64,000 nt of DNA. Origin: Hetaerina americana (taxonomy: Eukaryota; Arthropoda; Insecta; Odonata; Calopterygidae). The stretch lies in contig JAKTNV010000009.1 in NCBI GenBank assembly GCA_022747635.1, forward strand, positions 68,408,407 through 68,472,406, written 5' to 3'. Both the position numbers and the translations under genes were made by a program. Below, one piece after another: positions 51,010 to 62,600 of the stretch. Below the pieces are notes generated by a model, which was not told the origin of the DNA, did not search any database, and worked only from the letters and a program-made list of their open reading frames with translations. Position 1 is the stretch's first letter; every line of letters begins with the position of its first letter.

Positions 51010-52880
51010 GCGGCTGGTTTATGTGTATATTTTTTCCAGAATAGGGTCCGAAAATGGAAAGAATGAGTAAAGTGGAATGTAGTGAAACCTGGGATGGTAA
51101 AAGTGACGGATAGACTATTGGTTAAGAAGAAACTTGAAGCTAATCCTGATTGAGAAGAGTAATAAGTTGAGAGTGAAAGAGGATGTTAGAAATGTCGGGG
51201 AGTAAAGAATAGGGTTACTAATAAAAGTCGTGAACAAAACGGTATATTGGCAAAACTATTAGTGAAGGATAGAGGGCAGATAAATGAAGAAAAAGAGGAA
51301 TCTAGTCCATCGGAAAATCAGACCTCAACAATTTCAACCGAGAATAAGGTCAGGAAGGATAAAGTAACAATTGGGGATGGTTGTTAGTTGAAAATGAAGT
51401 CTGGGAATGATGGAAAGAAAACATGGAAGAGCGAAGAGTAACATGGCAAAGATATAGCTATATAAGAAAATGTATTGAAAGGAGAGAAAACCAGCATCAG
51501 AAAGTGAGCCCCTGGTCCAAGAAAGGAAATTTTAGTATGCCCTTCAAATGCTACATACTATTAAAACGATGGATAGGGATAATAAATAGGTTTGAATGTT
51601 ACGAAAACCTTAGAAATAATTTGAAAAAAAATACTCTTTACAAAAGTGCAGGAATGCTATGAAAATGGGGAAATACCTGGAGACTTTGTTAAAAGAAAAA
51701 CTTTCAATACCAAAAATAGAAAAATTAATTGAATTGATCAATTTCAGAGCAATCGCTATTCTTTCACATGCTTTCAAGAATCTTTTACCTGCATTAGGAC
51801 TTTTCTAGGAGTTTTCTAAGACTTCTTTGATTTGGAAAAAGCTATTGATCATGCTGATTGGAAACTTACGAGAAAAGTAATATACTACAAAGACAGTGAG
51901 CTAATTTTTCATATTTACCAGAACTAAAATCAATTCCATAGAAGTAGAGGGACATGAGAAAGAAATAAAGATTTTAAAAGGAGTATGACAAGTATGTCCC
52001 CTGTGGCCATATCTATTAAAATTATTTGCTGAAGAGATTATTGAGGCAATTAAGGAAAAGACAATTGGTTTAAAGGTAAATGAAAGACATATACACAGTT
52101 TTAGGTTTATAGATAATAATTTGAACTTGTCAGAATCAGTCAAAGGTTTAACTATTACGCTCAAAACCGTGTCCACATATTTAGGAAAATGGCAACTAAA
52201 ATTTAATTGAAGAAAACTACAGCTATGATAGTTTGTAGAAACATGACCGAAATCCCTGTAAATTTTATGAAAGTGGAATCAATGATGAGGCAATTAGAAG
52301 AGTTTTGCTCTCGGGGGGCTGTAATTACAAGAATAATACACGCACACCACTCTAGGGGAAAGAAGGATAGCCTTGGCGAAGAAGGCATAGTAAAAAAAGA
52401 GAACCTTTTAGGAAACAAACACTTGAGATTGGAAATTAGAAAATATTTTGCAAAATGCACTTTTATGTGGTGTACATTTTTGTATAGTTGCTAAAATTGG
52501 GCATCAGAAAAGAGGGAAAAAGTTCAATTGGAAGCAAATTATGCGTGTACTTGGTGAAGGATAACAAGAACAAGATGGGCGGACAAGAAAAGGTATTCAC
52601 AAGTATTGAGGGAAATTAAATGGGAAAGGAACTTCATTAAATAGTTGTAGAAGAGGAAAATTAAATTTATTGCACATCTTCCCAGGCAAAACATTCCTCG
52701 AAAATATAATGAAAGGGAAAATAATACGAAAAAAAGGAGGAAGGCCTAGAAAGAAATCCATTGATGGTATAAAAAAAGTCATGGTGGTGGCAACTTGCAA
52801 AGATGACGAGAGCGGCAATGGAGGGAGACCGATGGCTGCGACGACCAAGCTCTGCCTTTAGAAGATGATGATTAATGTGG
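51010..52880 (+). mobile_element. Decayed LINE (non-LTR retrotransposon), family B
   Basis: Purine-rich + strand with LINE ORF2 landmarks in order. FFDLEKAIDHADWKLTRKVI (about 51820-51880) is RT motif A (DFEKAFDsvdW). The degraded 'GVRQGCPLSPYLF' reads as GV*QVCPLWPYLLKLFAEEI (about 51982-52040). GLKVNERHIHSFRFIDNNLN (about 52070-52125) is the 'i.vNG..i..lRFADD' box with FIDNN in place of FADD, so both catalytic Asp are not preserved. The C-terminal tail has RITRTRWADKKRYSQVLREI (about 52550-52615) and GGRPRKKSIDGIK (52737-52775), matching '..rRGRPr..w.d.i'. It ends near gatgatgattaatg. Stops and frameshifts disrupt it throughout. Its 3' end differs from family A. The 5' limit is set by the start of purine bias. 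Confidence 0.8.
52207..52494 (+). pseudogene. Open fragment of LINE family B ORF2
   Basis: A 95-codon frame starting just after the RT FADD-equivalent. It begins KKTTAMIVCRNMTEIPVNFM, the 'KKTk.mv.sr......i.i.g' segment, followed by VESMMRQLEEFCSRGAVITR, corresponding to '.ie.v..FkYLGs.it.dg'. It is a surviving piece of the element at 51010-52880 and not a host gene. Confidence 0.65.
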
Positions 52881-55800
52881 TCCGACCCTTGGGTTTTGCT
52901 TTATTTAAATTAACTTTTTTGGAAAAAATGTAAAAATAGTGGACAGTTTTTAACTACAAACTAATGTTTAAAACTTATAAGCATTTTTCAACGTAGCATC
53001 TTAACTAGATAAAATACAAAATATCAACTCCGAACTTGGTGTCATTACATATAAAGCCAAAGCCCTAACTACATTTCACGAAATAATCATAATCCTGTAA
53101 ACCAGATGTAATCAATCCTTCGTAAATGGTTTAAATATTTGCATAAAATGTAACAACTAACTTAGTTGCATGACCTATTTATTAGCACTATTGACAGGAC
53201 TATACTTTATTATTTTCCTTTGTTTCCGGTTAGCGACTTATAATAAAACCATGTAAGTAGCAATAATTGTTATTTCCCTACCAAGCAAAAGTCAGTTTTT
53301 TCAGGTGTCCGAGTTAACTTTGTAAGAAACCTCTGGAAAATTTCATCAATGATTAGACAGCGTTCTTGAGAAGAAATCGAGGACGGGATCAATTGACCGT
53401 ATTGGCAATTTTCCGGGTCATTTCATGTTTGTTTAAGGTATTTCAACAGTACATTTGATAATGAAGAGTTCACGTATGTAACATCCCCAGCATGTGGATT
53501 ATTATTGTAAAGCGTAGGAAATATAATAATGAGTAAATTAACAATAGGACCTAGTAATCTTTCACTCTAAAGGCCATAATATCTAACTATAAATTAGAAG
53601 ACAAAAAAAATTCAAACCAATCTAAACGCTTTGATTGGTATAATGTTTCTTTGAAAAACTTCTATTTGGTATTCACTTTTCTATTTAATCGTCAATGGCC
53701 AATTATAATAATACCTACCATAGGTGTATCAATCCACTCTATATATTGTGAATCGCTGTGCTGGAATTGGGGAACATGGGTATTTGACATTTATAGTTAA
53801 ATAGTCCTCTCGGGATCTTTCCTGCTTCCAAATCCTAAAATCATTTTTCATCTGAATTTCTATTATTTCAAATGCCTTTACATGATTAATAATTCTTAAA
53901 ATGCTAAATATATATTCAATCACCAGGAAAACGTGAGATTTTATCCGCTTCAAATTAAAAATTCATTGAAAATAGATTTTTTTGAATCTAATTCGTAGGT
54001 TTAGACATAGTACATGCACTTGTTATTTTACAAATTATATTTTGAAATGTAACGAAATGAAATGCGGCCAATTTCTAAAAAATATTAAATTCAATTCCTG
54101 GTGATATATATATCCAATACACGTTTATGAGTACGTGTCAATAGTTTAGCTCTCCTACGGTTTCGATAGATCATGTTTCTAAAAACTCGGCTAGATAAAG
54201 GGGTAAACCTTGAAGCTTGGAGCTATGAAATAAAATAACGGTGATCGGATGCAAGCCAAGAATGGGTAGAGGGCAATTAATCCTTAGCGCTTTCAAATGA
54301 TAATTACCGGGGGACCTGAAAAATTAAAATAGAGCTATGCTAATCAGTTCATCCATTTACAGAATAGTTTTATATTCTACCTGAAATATACTTGATGTTA
54401 TCTTTGAGGACATCTATATGGGTATATCTATAACTCAACGTTATCTTAGAATAACGGATTCATTTGGGTATTAATGAGTTGACAACTTCAGACCTTTATT
54501 CGCACTACAAACATTTTGAATGAGCGCAAAACTACTGAAACTCAAAAAAAGGGCACAGTGGTCATTGCTTTTCCATACAGCTGAATTCCGGAGGGATTTC
54601 CGTGTGTGGAATTGTTCTCCCGACCACCTCCCTCTTCTCGTAACCCTGCCGCCATTCCCTCTGTCTCCCTAAACGGGCGGGTTTTTTCTTTCCTAGGCTG
54701 CTTCCAACTTGGGTCTCGCCCTGCACCAGCTACACCGATTTCTCTTCTCCCCCTAAGCGATAAAACTGGCCTAGCCCTTGTCTCCCCCCTTTGCCGCTCC
54801 CACGTCACAGCGGGCCATACAAATAGGTTAGCAGAAGTGTCTGAGCAAGTGCCGTGGATATCGCTCTCGGAAAGTGCCGCCGGCCGCCGATAGGTAGCGC
54901 GTGAATCTACGCCGCGTCGGGGAGTCAATAAGCTACCTCTGGGAAATAGATTCCGGGTGCCGCGAAAACGGTTTGAATGTATACGGAACAGCACAAACAC
55001 AGCGAAATAACCTAGACAATTGTTTGTAAAATTCTCATTTAATATTATGAGCGCCCATATCATAAGACTCTATTGATTTCTGAAGTGCTTAGAGCCAGTG
55101 TATCTCTTCGAGGAACCGTGAGATATATTTCCTTCGGTGTAAAAATCAGTTTGCTGTATAAACTTGGCAAATGGTGAACTATTTCGCAATTTACGAGTTA
55201 CTTTAGTTAAGATGAATAAAATCTTATTGAGTGTAGCCCTGGAAACATTATTGCCAAAATCAAATTAGGAGTAAGATCAGCAAGCAAACACGGCGGCAGC
55301 TAAATATGTTCGCGCAGGATAAATTTTTCAAGCACTCGGCGGCCATTTTATCAATGCAATTCTTAAATTGGTAAGAAAATTTTATTTCGATCACTATCTA
55401 TACACAGGCTATTATTCAGTGAATGGGTCATTTGATTCACACTTATAATTTTGAGATCAATACTTGGGTCCATTTTAAGTGAAAGGTATTACGATACATA
55501 CGTACGAATAGGATTGCGTGCATTCGAATCCAAAGACATATATGAATTTTATAAAAACCTCTGTTATAAAAAATAACTCACAATATTACTACAAGCTTTA
55601 AAAAATTAGTTTCGTATCACATTGGGTTTAATTTAGGTTATTTCTCTCGGAGGATCGTTTCTTCCTACCATTCAATTTAATACAAGTCTAACTTGTTCTC
55701 ATTTCTCAAGAGCTACTTTCAAGCAGCATCTCTCAGGCTACTTATTTGAGTTAATTGTGTCTACCTGATGAGTCTCTCTCAAGTCATAATTGATATAATT

Positions 55801-57160
55801 ATTAAACCCTCTATAACACATAATATGTAATTTCAATAAATGAAATACCTCCATTCTCTCGAGAGAGAAAATGACTTATTATTTTGCTCTGCATTTTACA
55901 CAAGTCTTAACGCAACGTATATGAATAACGTAAACTCTATATGTAATACAATAAAAGTAAATAATTTGGTGCACATATTTACCCTAGTTTCTTAGACATT
56001 TAGTCATTATAAATACAAAATATATTATGTTAAATTTTGTGATTGCAAATCTCAAGGTTACTAATTCCTGCAAATGAACATGCCCTTAGCTACATGATCA
56101 TTCTCATTGAGGGCATTTATTGCGCAGGAAGTGGTTATTAATGTCGTACTCAGAGGCAATTGAAAAAAATTATTCTTGGCGTTTCCATTTACATGCTTTT
56201 CTAAACACGTATAATAAAAATATTATCTCTTTTGATTCAACACACCTTTTGTCACTCTTTCAAGATATTCATGTGAATGTATTCACAATATTTACAAAGA
56301 ATGGAAAACAGTGAAACTTCGTTTTAGTTGTCATTAAATGAAAAATTATTATGTTTATTCTATGGTTTTTCATTTTAATTCTTTGATGCTTAAAAAGAAA
56401 ACACCTTATGTACTACTAAAACATTTCAAAGTTCGATAATATTTTTAGCAGAAAATTATCCAAACTTTCTGTAATAAATTGTAAGATCACAATGGCAATA
56501 TTTATTTCTATCCAGTTTTATTATATCTAGAAAAAGACAAACGAAAAGCCATATAGATATTTAGAAATATCTCTTGGAAAAAGTATTTGTTATAAATACA
56601 AACTCATCCAATAGTGTACCACTGATTCAAATATACAAAAGGACATTATATTAACCACTATCAAGCATTAAATATTTTGGCAATGTTTGTAAGTTTTTAG
56701 TACTTTGGGAAATAATCTCATTGAGGAAATAAATTTTAAAGAAAATTAAAAGAAATAGAAAACGAATAGCATTTGGTGCTGTAGAAAGTTCCAATTTATA
56801 ATAACTATGTGGCAGAAGGAATATATATTTTTTTTCTTCTTGTCAGGTAGAGCGCCGGTGAGGAAAGTAGAAATAAAATTCGAAGCTCAGGAAATCCCAC
56901 CAAACCATTTTCATTGATATTTACAAGCCATGCCTTTAAAAAAATATGACATTATTCCTGCAGTAAAGAAAAAAATCGTCAACACACTCTCAGAGAAAAT
57001 ATTTTTAACAATGAAATAAGATCATGTAGAATAATGATGAAACTGCGCGGAAATAAAAATTAGGGAAAACTTTCCTAAGAATTGATGTTGAGATTTACGA
57101 TGATGGTAACCGAAATGAATTGGGTGACTGTTTGGTTTTGTAATATAAGGGTATGTCTCT
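52881..57160. other. AT-rich DNA with one GC-rich island
   Basis: AT-rich with no recognised genes apart from the GC-rich island at about 54590-54985, listed separately. A short ctctcgagagag palindrome lies near 55857. Remaining ORFs (up to about 75 codons) lack any coding signal that I can support. Confidence 0.45.
54590..54985. other. GC-rich, CpG-containing island with overlapping ORFs
   Basis: The block is far richer in GC and CpG than its flanks (gtgccgccggccgccgatag, ctacgccgcgtcggggagtc). It is open on the - strand for 173 codons (54542-55063, with runs such as ESDIHGTCSDTSANLFVWPA) and on the + strand for 95 codons (54606-54893). Neither peptide shows a domain, and both are Arg/Ser/Pro-rich as expected from GC-rich noncoding DNA. 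A CpG-island promoter with an untranslated exon, or a GC-rich TE fragment, are the main options. Confidence 0.35.
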
Positions 57161-57169
57161 TTAGATGTA

Positions 57170-57922
57170 CGAGGGTCATCCGGAAAGTAGTACCCGTTCG
57201 TGAAATAAAGACACAAAAGTAAATATTAACAAACATAAAAAATTTTATTTGAAAGAGGATACTTTAAACTACTTCTCAACATAATCTCCAAGCAAATTAA
57301 GGCATTTGTCATAACGTGTGACAAGTTTCTGTATTCCTGCTGCATAGTCCTTCGCCGCCAGCTCATTGAGATACGCGAGGGACCCATCTTGCACAAATTT
57401 TTGCATAATGCAGATGGTGTTTAACAATTTCATGAACAATTGTTCGAGAAACATTGGGAAAATGCTCACAGATGTCATCAATTGTGACGCGCCGATCGTT
57501 CCTCACGAATTCGTCAACTGAGCTCACCAGTTGGTCTGTAATGACAGACGGTCTCCCCGAACGCTCATCGTCGTGTGTGTTCCCCCTCCCCATGTTGAAG
57601 TTGCGACACCACCGCCGAACAGACGACTCGTCCATTACATTGTCTCCATACACCTCCTTTAATTGGCGATGAATATCACATGGGCGAACGTTTCTTGCAT
57701 TGAGGAATTTAATCACTGCCCTCACTTCACAACTGGCGGCGTTCTCAATTTTTTTAAACATTGTAAACAATCACAGAAACAACACAGGCAATGCTAGCGT
57801 CTCGCAACTTGGCTCAGAGAAGGCAGACAAGCCACTGAAGCTATCTGACCTCGTCCAGCGGCTACTCGCGTCGTCAGCACTTCATGCGGCACGAACGGGT
57901 ACTACTTTCCGGATGACCCTCG
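57170..57922 (-). mobile_element. Internally deleted mariner element with perfect TIRs
   Basis: A 753-bp element flanked by a TA target duplication (57168-57169 and 57923-57924). The terminal inverted repeats are 33 bp and identical: 57170-57202, starting cgagggtcatccggaaagta, and its exact reverse complement at 57890-57922. On the - strand it encodes the N-terminal DNA-binding half of a mariner transposase, then a deletion junction, then only the last 35 or so codons. Perfect TIRs and an open N-terminal frame suggest recent insertion compared with every other element in this window. Lacking the catalytic domain, it could move only with transposase supplied elsewhere. Confidence 0.95.
57363..57770 (-). 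pseudogene. Truncated mariner transposase, DNA-binding half
   Basis: An intact 135-codon frame from ATG. CEVRAVIKFLNARNVRPCDI and YGDNVMDESSVRRWCRNFNM form the first HTH. RGNTHDDERSGRPSVITDQL is the linker with the conserved RSGRPS. RRVTIDDICEHFPNVSRTIV is the second HTH and YAKICARWVPR the segment before the catalytic domain. At ARWVPR the sequence jumps: the reading frame stops shortly after, and the adjacent frame (57269-57400) supplies LNELAAKDYAAGIQKLVTRY then DKCLNLLGDYVEK, the C-terminal tail. All three catalytic acidic residues lie in the deleted part. The product could still bind TIRs, so a repressor-like effect is conceivable but unproven. Confidence 0.9.
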
Positions 57923-57924
57923 TA

Positions 57925-60900
57925 ATCTGGTGGCCTATCTACTGTGCAGTTGCATATATATTTTGATATTTTAATGAGCTAAGATTTGAATTCTTTCTGC
58001 AACTAAACTTAAACATTACGCTATAGGATTTAGCCGATGTTGTTATCGGTTCATCAGCAAAAAGATATTAAGAGATGCTTTGAAAAGCTGAATGGCCTTA
58101 TTGGCACTGCCACTTTGTGTTTCTTAATTGACGCTATGCTCTCGAAATTTGTTATAATGAACGTTTCACACGAATATGTGATTAACCCAAAACCCGATCC
58201 CAATTTTGGCAATCTTCACGTCCAACATCCCTCATCCAAGAGCAGATGCCGCGGTTCCTATACCAAGGATAAGTATTTTTTGTAGCAGAACCGAGGAACC
58301 GCTAAATGATTCTGTAACCACATGCAGTATTTAGCAAAGTTTCAAACATTTAACCTAAGTTTGAAAATATTGAAAGGTGTGAGTACAATTATATATGTTT
58401 AAATTGTTCATCCCATTGTCTTGTTTAAATTAAAAAATCGAAATATATATGGTATTATAAAAGATTTATGATTTTAAGCACTTTTTTATCGTCCATCTTA
58501 TCCTGGTAAAGGTTGTTGTATTTAACAAGAAAGCTTATTATGAAGCATGTTATGTTTTTTGCAAGCATTTGATGAATGAAATCGAGTCTGAATTCAATAT
58601 TCCAAACGAGGCAGCTCTATTGGGACTATCTTGATACACTCTACCCTCACTGGAAACTAGGGAGAGGATATGAAAATACAATTTATTTTTAAAGTGCCGT
58701 AGAGAATTCAAGAATTATTTCCAAATTCATTTCATGGGTTAGATTTAATTATCTGTAAAGAAGTTTTTTAAATTGTTCAGAAATCAATAAGGAGAGCATT
58801 CGTTTCTATAAACAATTATTAGAACTGTGGCGACGTACTTGGGAGGTATCTCCATGAATGTAAGTCTTATGTCCTTGAGCCTGTGCCACGTCTTGAACAT
58901 CTATTCGGAGAGTACTGCTGCAATATGCCGCCTGTTAGCCTTGGAAAGCATACGATAGATTCTTTAAACGAAAATAAAAATCAGACTTTATAATTGGAAT
59001 ACTGAAATTATACTTAAGCACAGGCGTACGTAATTTGAGGGGCTCCAAGGTCATGACCCCCACAGCTTAAGGTGATTTATATTTTATTTCATAAGCTATA
59101 CCTGAAGGTGTTACATGAAGATTCGTATAGCTTTCCATTAATCATTGACTACAATTATCGCCGTAAGAGCAACATATAGGTATTTCCTAAAAGGGGAAGA
59201 AAAATGTAGGTATTTTCATACATCCTTATCATCTTCCCGAAAGCTTATTCTCTCGAAAAAGTGTAGGAATTAAAGCACACCCTAAATCCTACGACCTTTA
59301 AATGCTTGAAATCGCCGTGTGGCAAGACTCTTTCGGTTCCGAATCATCATAAAATGCTCAAGTCCAGAAAGCTGCATAGTTCAAGTAGAGCCATTTAAAT
59401 AATATGTGGACTACATTCTGTGTTAAAGGTCAAATTTTCCTTTTAAAATTTTAAATGCCGGACACATTCCATTTAGACTTGTCTTGACTAAAGTTTTGGA
59501 TAATCTTACTGGAATATATATTATTTGCTGATTCCTTTAATAAAAAATAATATAACGTCTCACATCACTTGATTAATATCAATCGAAAATCGTAGTTCAT
59601 CATTTATTTGGTCAAATTTTAACATTCATTGATTCATATTTCCATGCCTACATTAATAGAAGTTGGGCAAGATGCAATGGTGCTCCTGATATTTCAAAAA
59701 AATAAATAGTTTAAAACAACTCTTGCGGCTCTTATGGGGAAATCGCAAATGTAGCCCTCAAATTATGTAAAGATACCAACAAAAACTGACTAGAACTTTA
59801 AAAAGCTACTTGACCTTAAAGATAATTTCCTACACCATGGAATTCATTGGGCGGTCTCTTCATTTAATCGGATTAAACGAACGATGCCAAAAACTGCAAA
59901 AATAAACCAGGACTGTCAAAAGAATTAACTGTGATTGGATAGTGACACACTTACGTTTCAGTACCTCATGATTTGAAATAGATAAATCCTTAATGGTAAA
60001 GATTTCGTTTTTTAATGCTCAGAATTGATCAAAATTTAATTACTTCTAGCTTCAAGGCTGATTTCCTGATGCATTTTGTGAACTGGCCGCTATGAACTCG
60101 TGATCTCGGCCATCTGCAGGTTATGGAAAATTAATTATTTGTTGTATATTGTTCGGACATGCTTAATAATCCTTAGCATTCAAACCTTTCAGTACATTAC
60201 TATATTCTAGAAGTGAGCAGGGGCATCCAATTAAAAGGTTTTACTATGGGGTGGGAAAATGAAAAGGCAAGCAATGGATGGAGTTTGCATTACAAGCAGT
60301 TGTTGAATTTGATGAAAAAGTGATGGACGCTCAGAGCAACTGAGCTGGATTGGCTATCAGCGCATGTCGCCGCCGTTGCCGCACGAAAGAACTCGCAACC
60401 TCTGGGACCTATTTAGGCAGAATCATTTACTCCTTGCATATTAAAAAGAGGATCAAGTCATGCTTCTAATTCCCGAATGAAATTTGGCTCTATAGTTTTG
60501 CTCGAGAACATATAACCATTCGTTTCATGAAAAAATTAAAATTGAAATAGCGAAAGAGTTCCCTTCTCAAATTCCCCTAACAAAATATCTAACATTTGAG
60601 TATTTTTATTTTTTAGCCGTTACTTAGGTATGGCTGTAAATTTTGAGTAGAAGGTCAATTGAATTTACCCATTAATATTTTCTTTCTAAAGATAAAAATC
60701 ATCACCAAACGTTATATGCATAAATATTGTACTGTAGTTAAAAATTATTACTATAAAATCTCCGTTAATATACAAGAGTTTAGATTATAATTTTCCTTGG
60801 ATAAATATCCTACGAAATTCCAACTAGTACGGGTGTGATAATTTAATAATATCAAATAAAGGGTTAACACCACGAGGTAATTAATAACTTTTAATCACAG

Positions 60901-61200
60901 CATTAATAACAAAATATGTATGCTACTCTTAATTAATGAGCTACAAAGAAACTAACTATTTGCCTCAAGATGTATTTGAAAAACGTTTCTATAACTTTGA
61001 CTTTCTTTCTCTTTGCTAAAAACCTAACGTTACATTCATCATTATTTTTAAATCATTCTATATTGCGTCAATTATTCATTCAAACCATGCTAATAATTTT
61101 CCCGTTAAATTTTCCTCGGCGGTCTAAAATTTTAAAATATTACCCGTGGGAATCCTAAGATCTTTCGGCTTTCCCATGAATTAGACACGGACCAACTCGA
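57925..61200. other. AT-rich DNA, few landmarks
   Basis: Mostly AT-rich. Slightly GC-richer patches at 58825-58970 and 60290-60415 (with gcatgtcgccgccgttgccg and a gctcag/ctgagc hairpin) are not recognised. No supportable gene. Confidence 0.45.
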
Positions 61201-61269
61201 GTGTTCAAAGTTCAAAACTTTAGCGGAATGTCGTTAGCGGGTCCAGCTCTCAAGAGATAAAAAAAGTGC

Positions 61270-62600
61270 TCGAAGAGAAAACGATCCATTTATTACATCC
61301 TCCCGTTCCACAGGCCGAACTCATAGCTCCTTCCACGCCGGACATCAGCGCCCTGGAAATTCTCCTTCATCTCTCGCGATGTGCAGTATGCTAATGTATT
61401 TTTAAAACTCGGATATGCAAATAGAGGCGGCTATGCATTTGTCCTCGTGTGTGGTTTTTATGGAGACGAGAGAATGAGAGACGGAGAGAGAGAGAAAGAG
61501 TTGAAGTCATTCCATCATCTCATCGTTCAACTCCTCTGCTAATGTCCCCCCTCTCCATCCTCTCCACGGTTCCCTTCCCCGCCACACCCCTACTGGACCC
61601 TCACTTCCCCGTCCACCGCCCGACCCGAGCGACCCGCCAACCCATCCCCCATCGTCCTTGCCCGCGTCTAGACACTACAGGTTTTAATTTTTTCTGGACA
61701 TCGCCGCGGACCCGTGGACGGGTCCAGCCGGTAATGGCTTTTCCTTCGTCTTCACACGTCGGACGGGTAATTCAAAGGGGGTGGAGGGGAAGGAGTGTGC
61801 TGGCTCGGTGTGGGTCGGGGGAGGGGGGGTTAAAGTCTCTCAAACTCGCGGGAACCCATTCGCCCCCTCCCCACCGAAAACCCCTTCCACCTCCCCTCGC
61901 GACTTCCAAAGGGAGGAGGGGAATGCCATAGGTCATTCGATTCTTTTATCTTCCCGGCGCAGAAAAAAATCGGTTGAATCGCGCAACGACGGACTTCGCA
62001 TCTCATTGTCATGCTCCTCTTTTTTCTCTATCACGCTACCACCGATCCTCGTAAGAGGCTGGTCTTCCATCTCTCCTCCATCAAAATCCCACTTTGATCC
62101 ATTCTTTCCGCGCGTCTCCCCATTATTTGGCGGAATCTCCATTATTCCTCCGCCGCCGCCGCTCCGAGAGATTCCCATGCTCTCTCCCACGGAGGTTCGG
62201 CCATTATCTTTCCCGGGGCGAGCGTTTTGTGCGCGATGGAGAATCCATTGCCCCCGCTGTAGGAACCATCGCCTTCCCCTCCACCGTGGACCTCTTCCTC
62301 ATCAAATTCTCACACTCAATGACCGGAGAGAGAGAGAGGAGAGGATTCCCTCAGGAAGTCGTTACCATTAGGAATCGTAACGACTTGCGTTGCCGCGGAA
62401 ACTGGGCGGCACCGGGTTTTGAAATAGACTTTCCCGTTTCGGGCGCAGATTGAATTTTGGTACGCTGAGCGTTTTGGATGAGGAACGCGGATGCCGTTCG
62501 CTCAAGTTGGTCGGGCATTGGTTACCGGGAGTAGAGTAGCTTCAGACAGTAATGGCTCTCGAAAGTTTATCAAACGGGAAAAATTGAAAGGAAGGGAAGA
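61270..62600. promoter_or_regulatory. Large CpG-rich island, candidate promoter or first-exon region
   Basis: This is the most GC- and CpG-rich kilobase of the window (cgcgtctagac, tcgccgcggacccgtggacg, cctccgccgccgccgctccg). It carries homopurine/homopyrimidine runs and a short (GA)n at 61485-61500. Several overlapping ORFs are open on both strands (160 and 196 codons on +, 85 and 119 elsewhere), but the peptides are Pro/Ser/Arg-rich low-complexity with no domain, so none is called coding. The simplest reading is a CpG island spanning a host promoter and untranslated first exon. Transcription direction cannot be settled from sequence. A GC-rich repeat is the alternative. Confidence 0.45.
61387..61440. 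promoter_or_regulatory. Cluster of three POU/octamer-like motifs
   Basis: Within 54 bp are tatgctaatg (61387-61396), the canonical octamer ATGCAAAT (61415-61422) and the related ATGCATTT (61433-61440). POU-domain factors bind ATGCAAAT and ATGCTAAT. The cluster lies directly upstream (+ orientation) of the CpG-rich island at 61.5-62.6 kb, as expected for a proximal enhancer. Binding is inferred from sequence alone. Confidence 0.4.

Noticed and set aside
61449..62453. ORFs of 160, 196 and 119 codons on the + strand
   Set aside because: All overlap in a CpG-rich region where stops are rare; the peptides are Pro/Ser/Arg low-complexity without any family signature.
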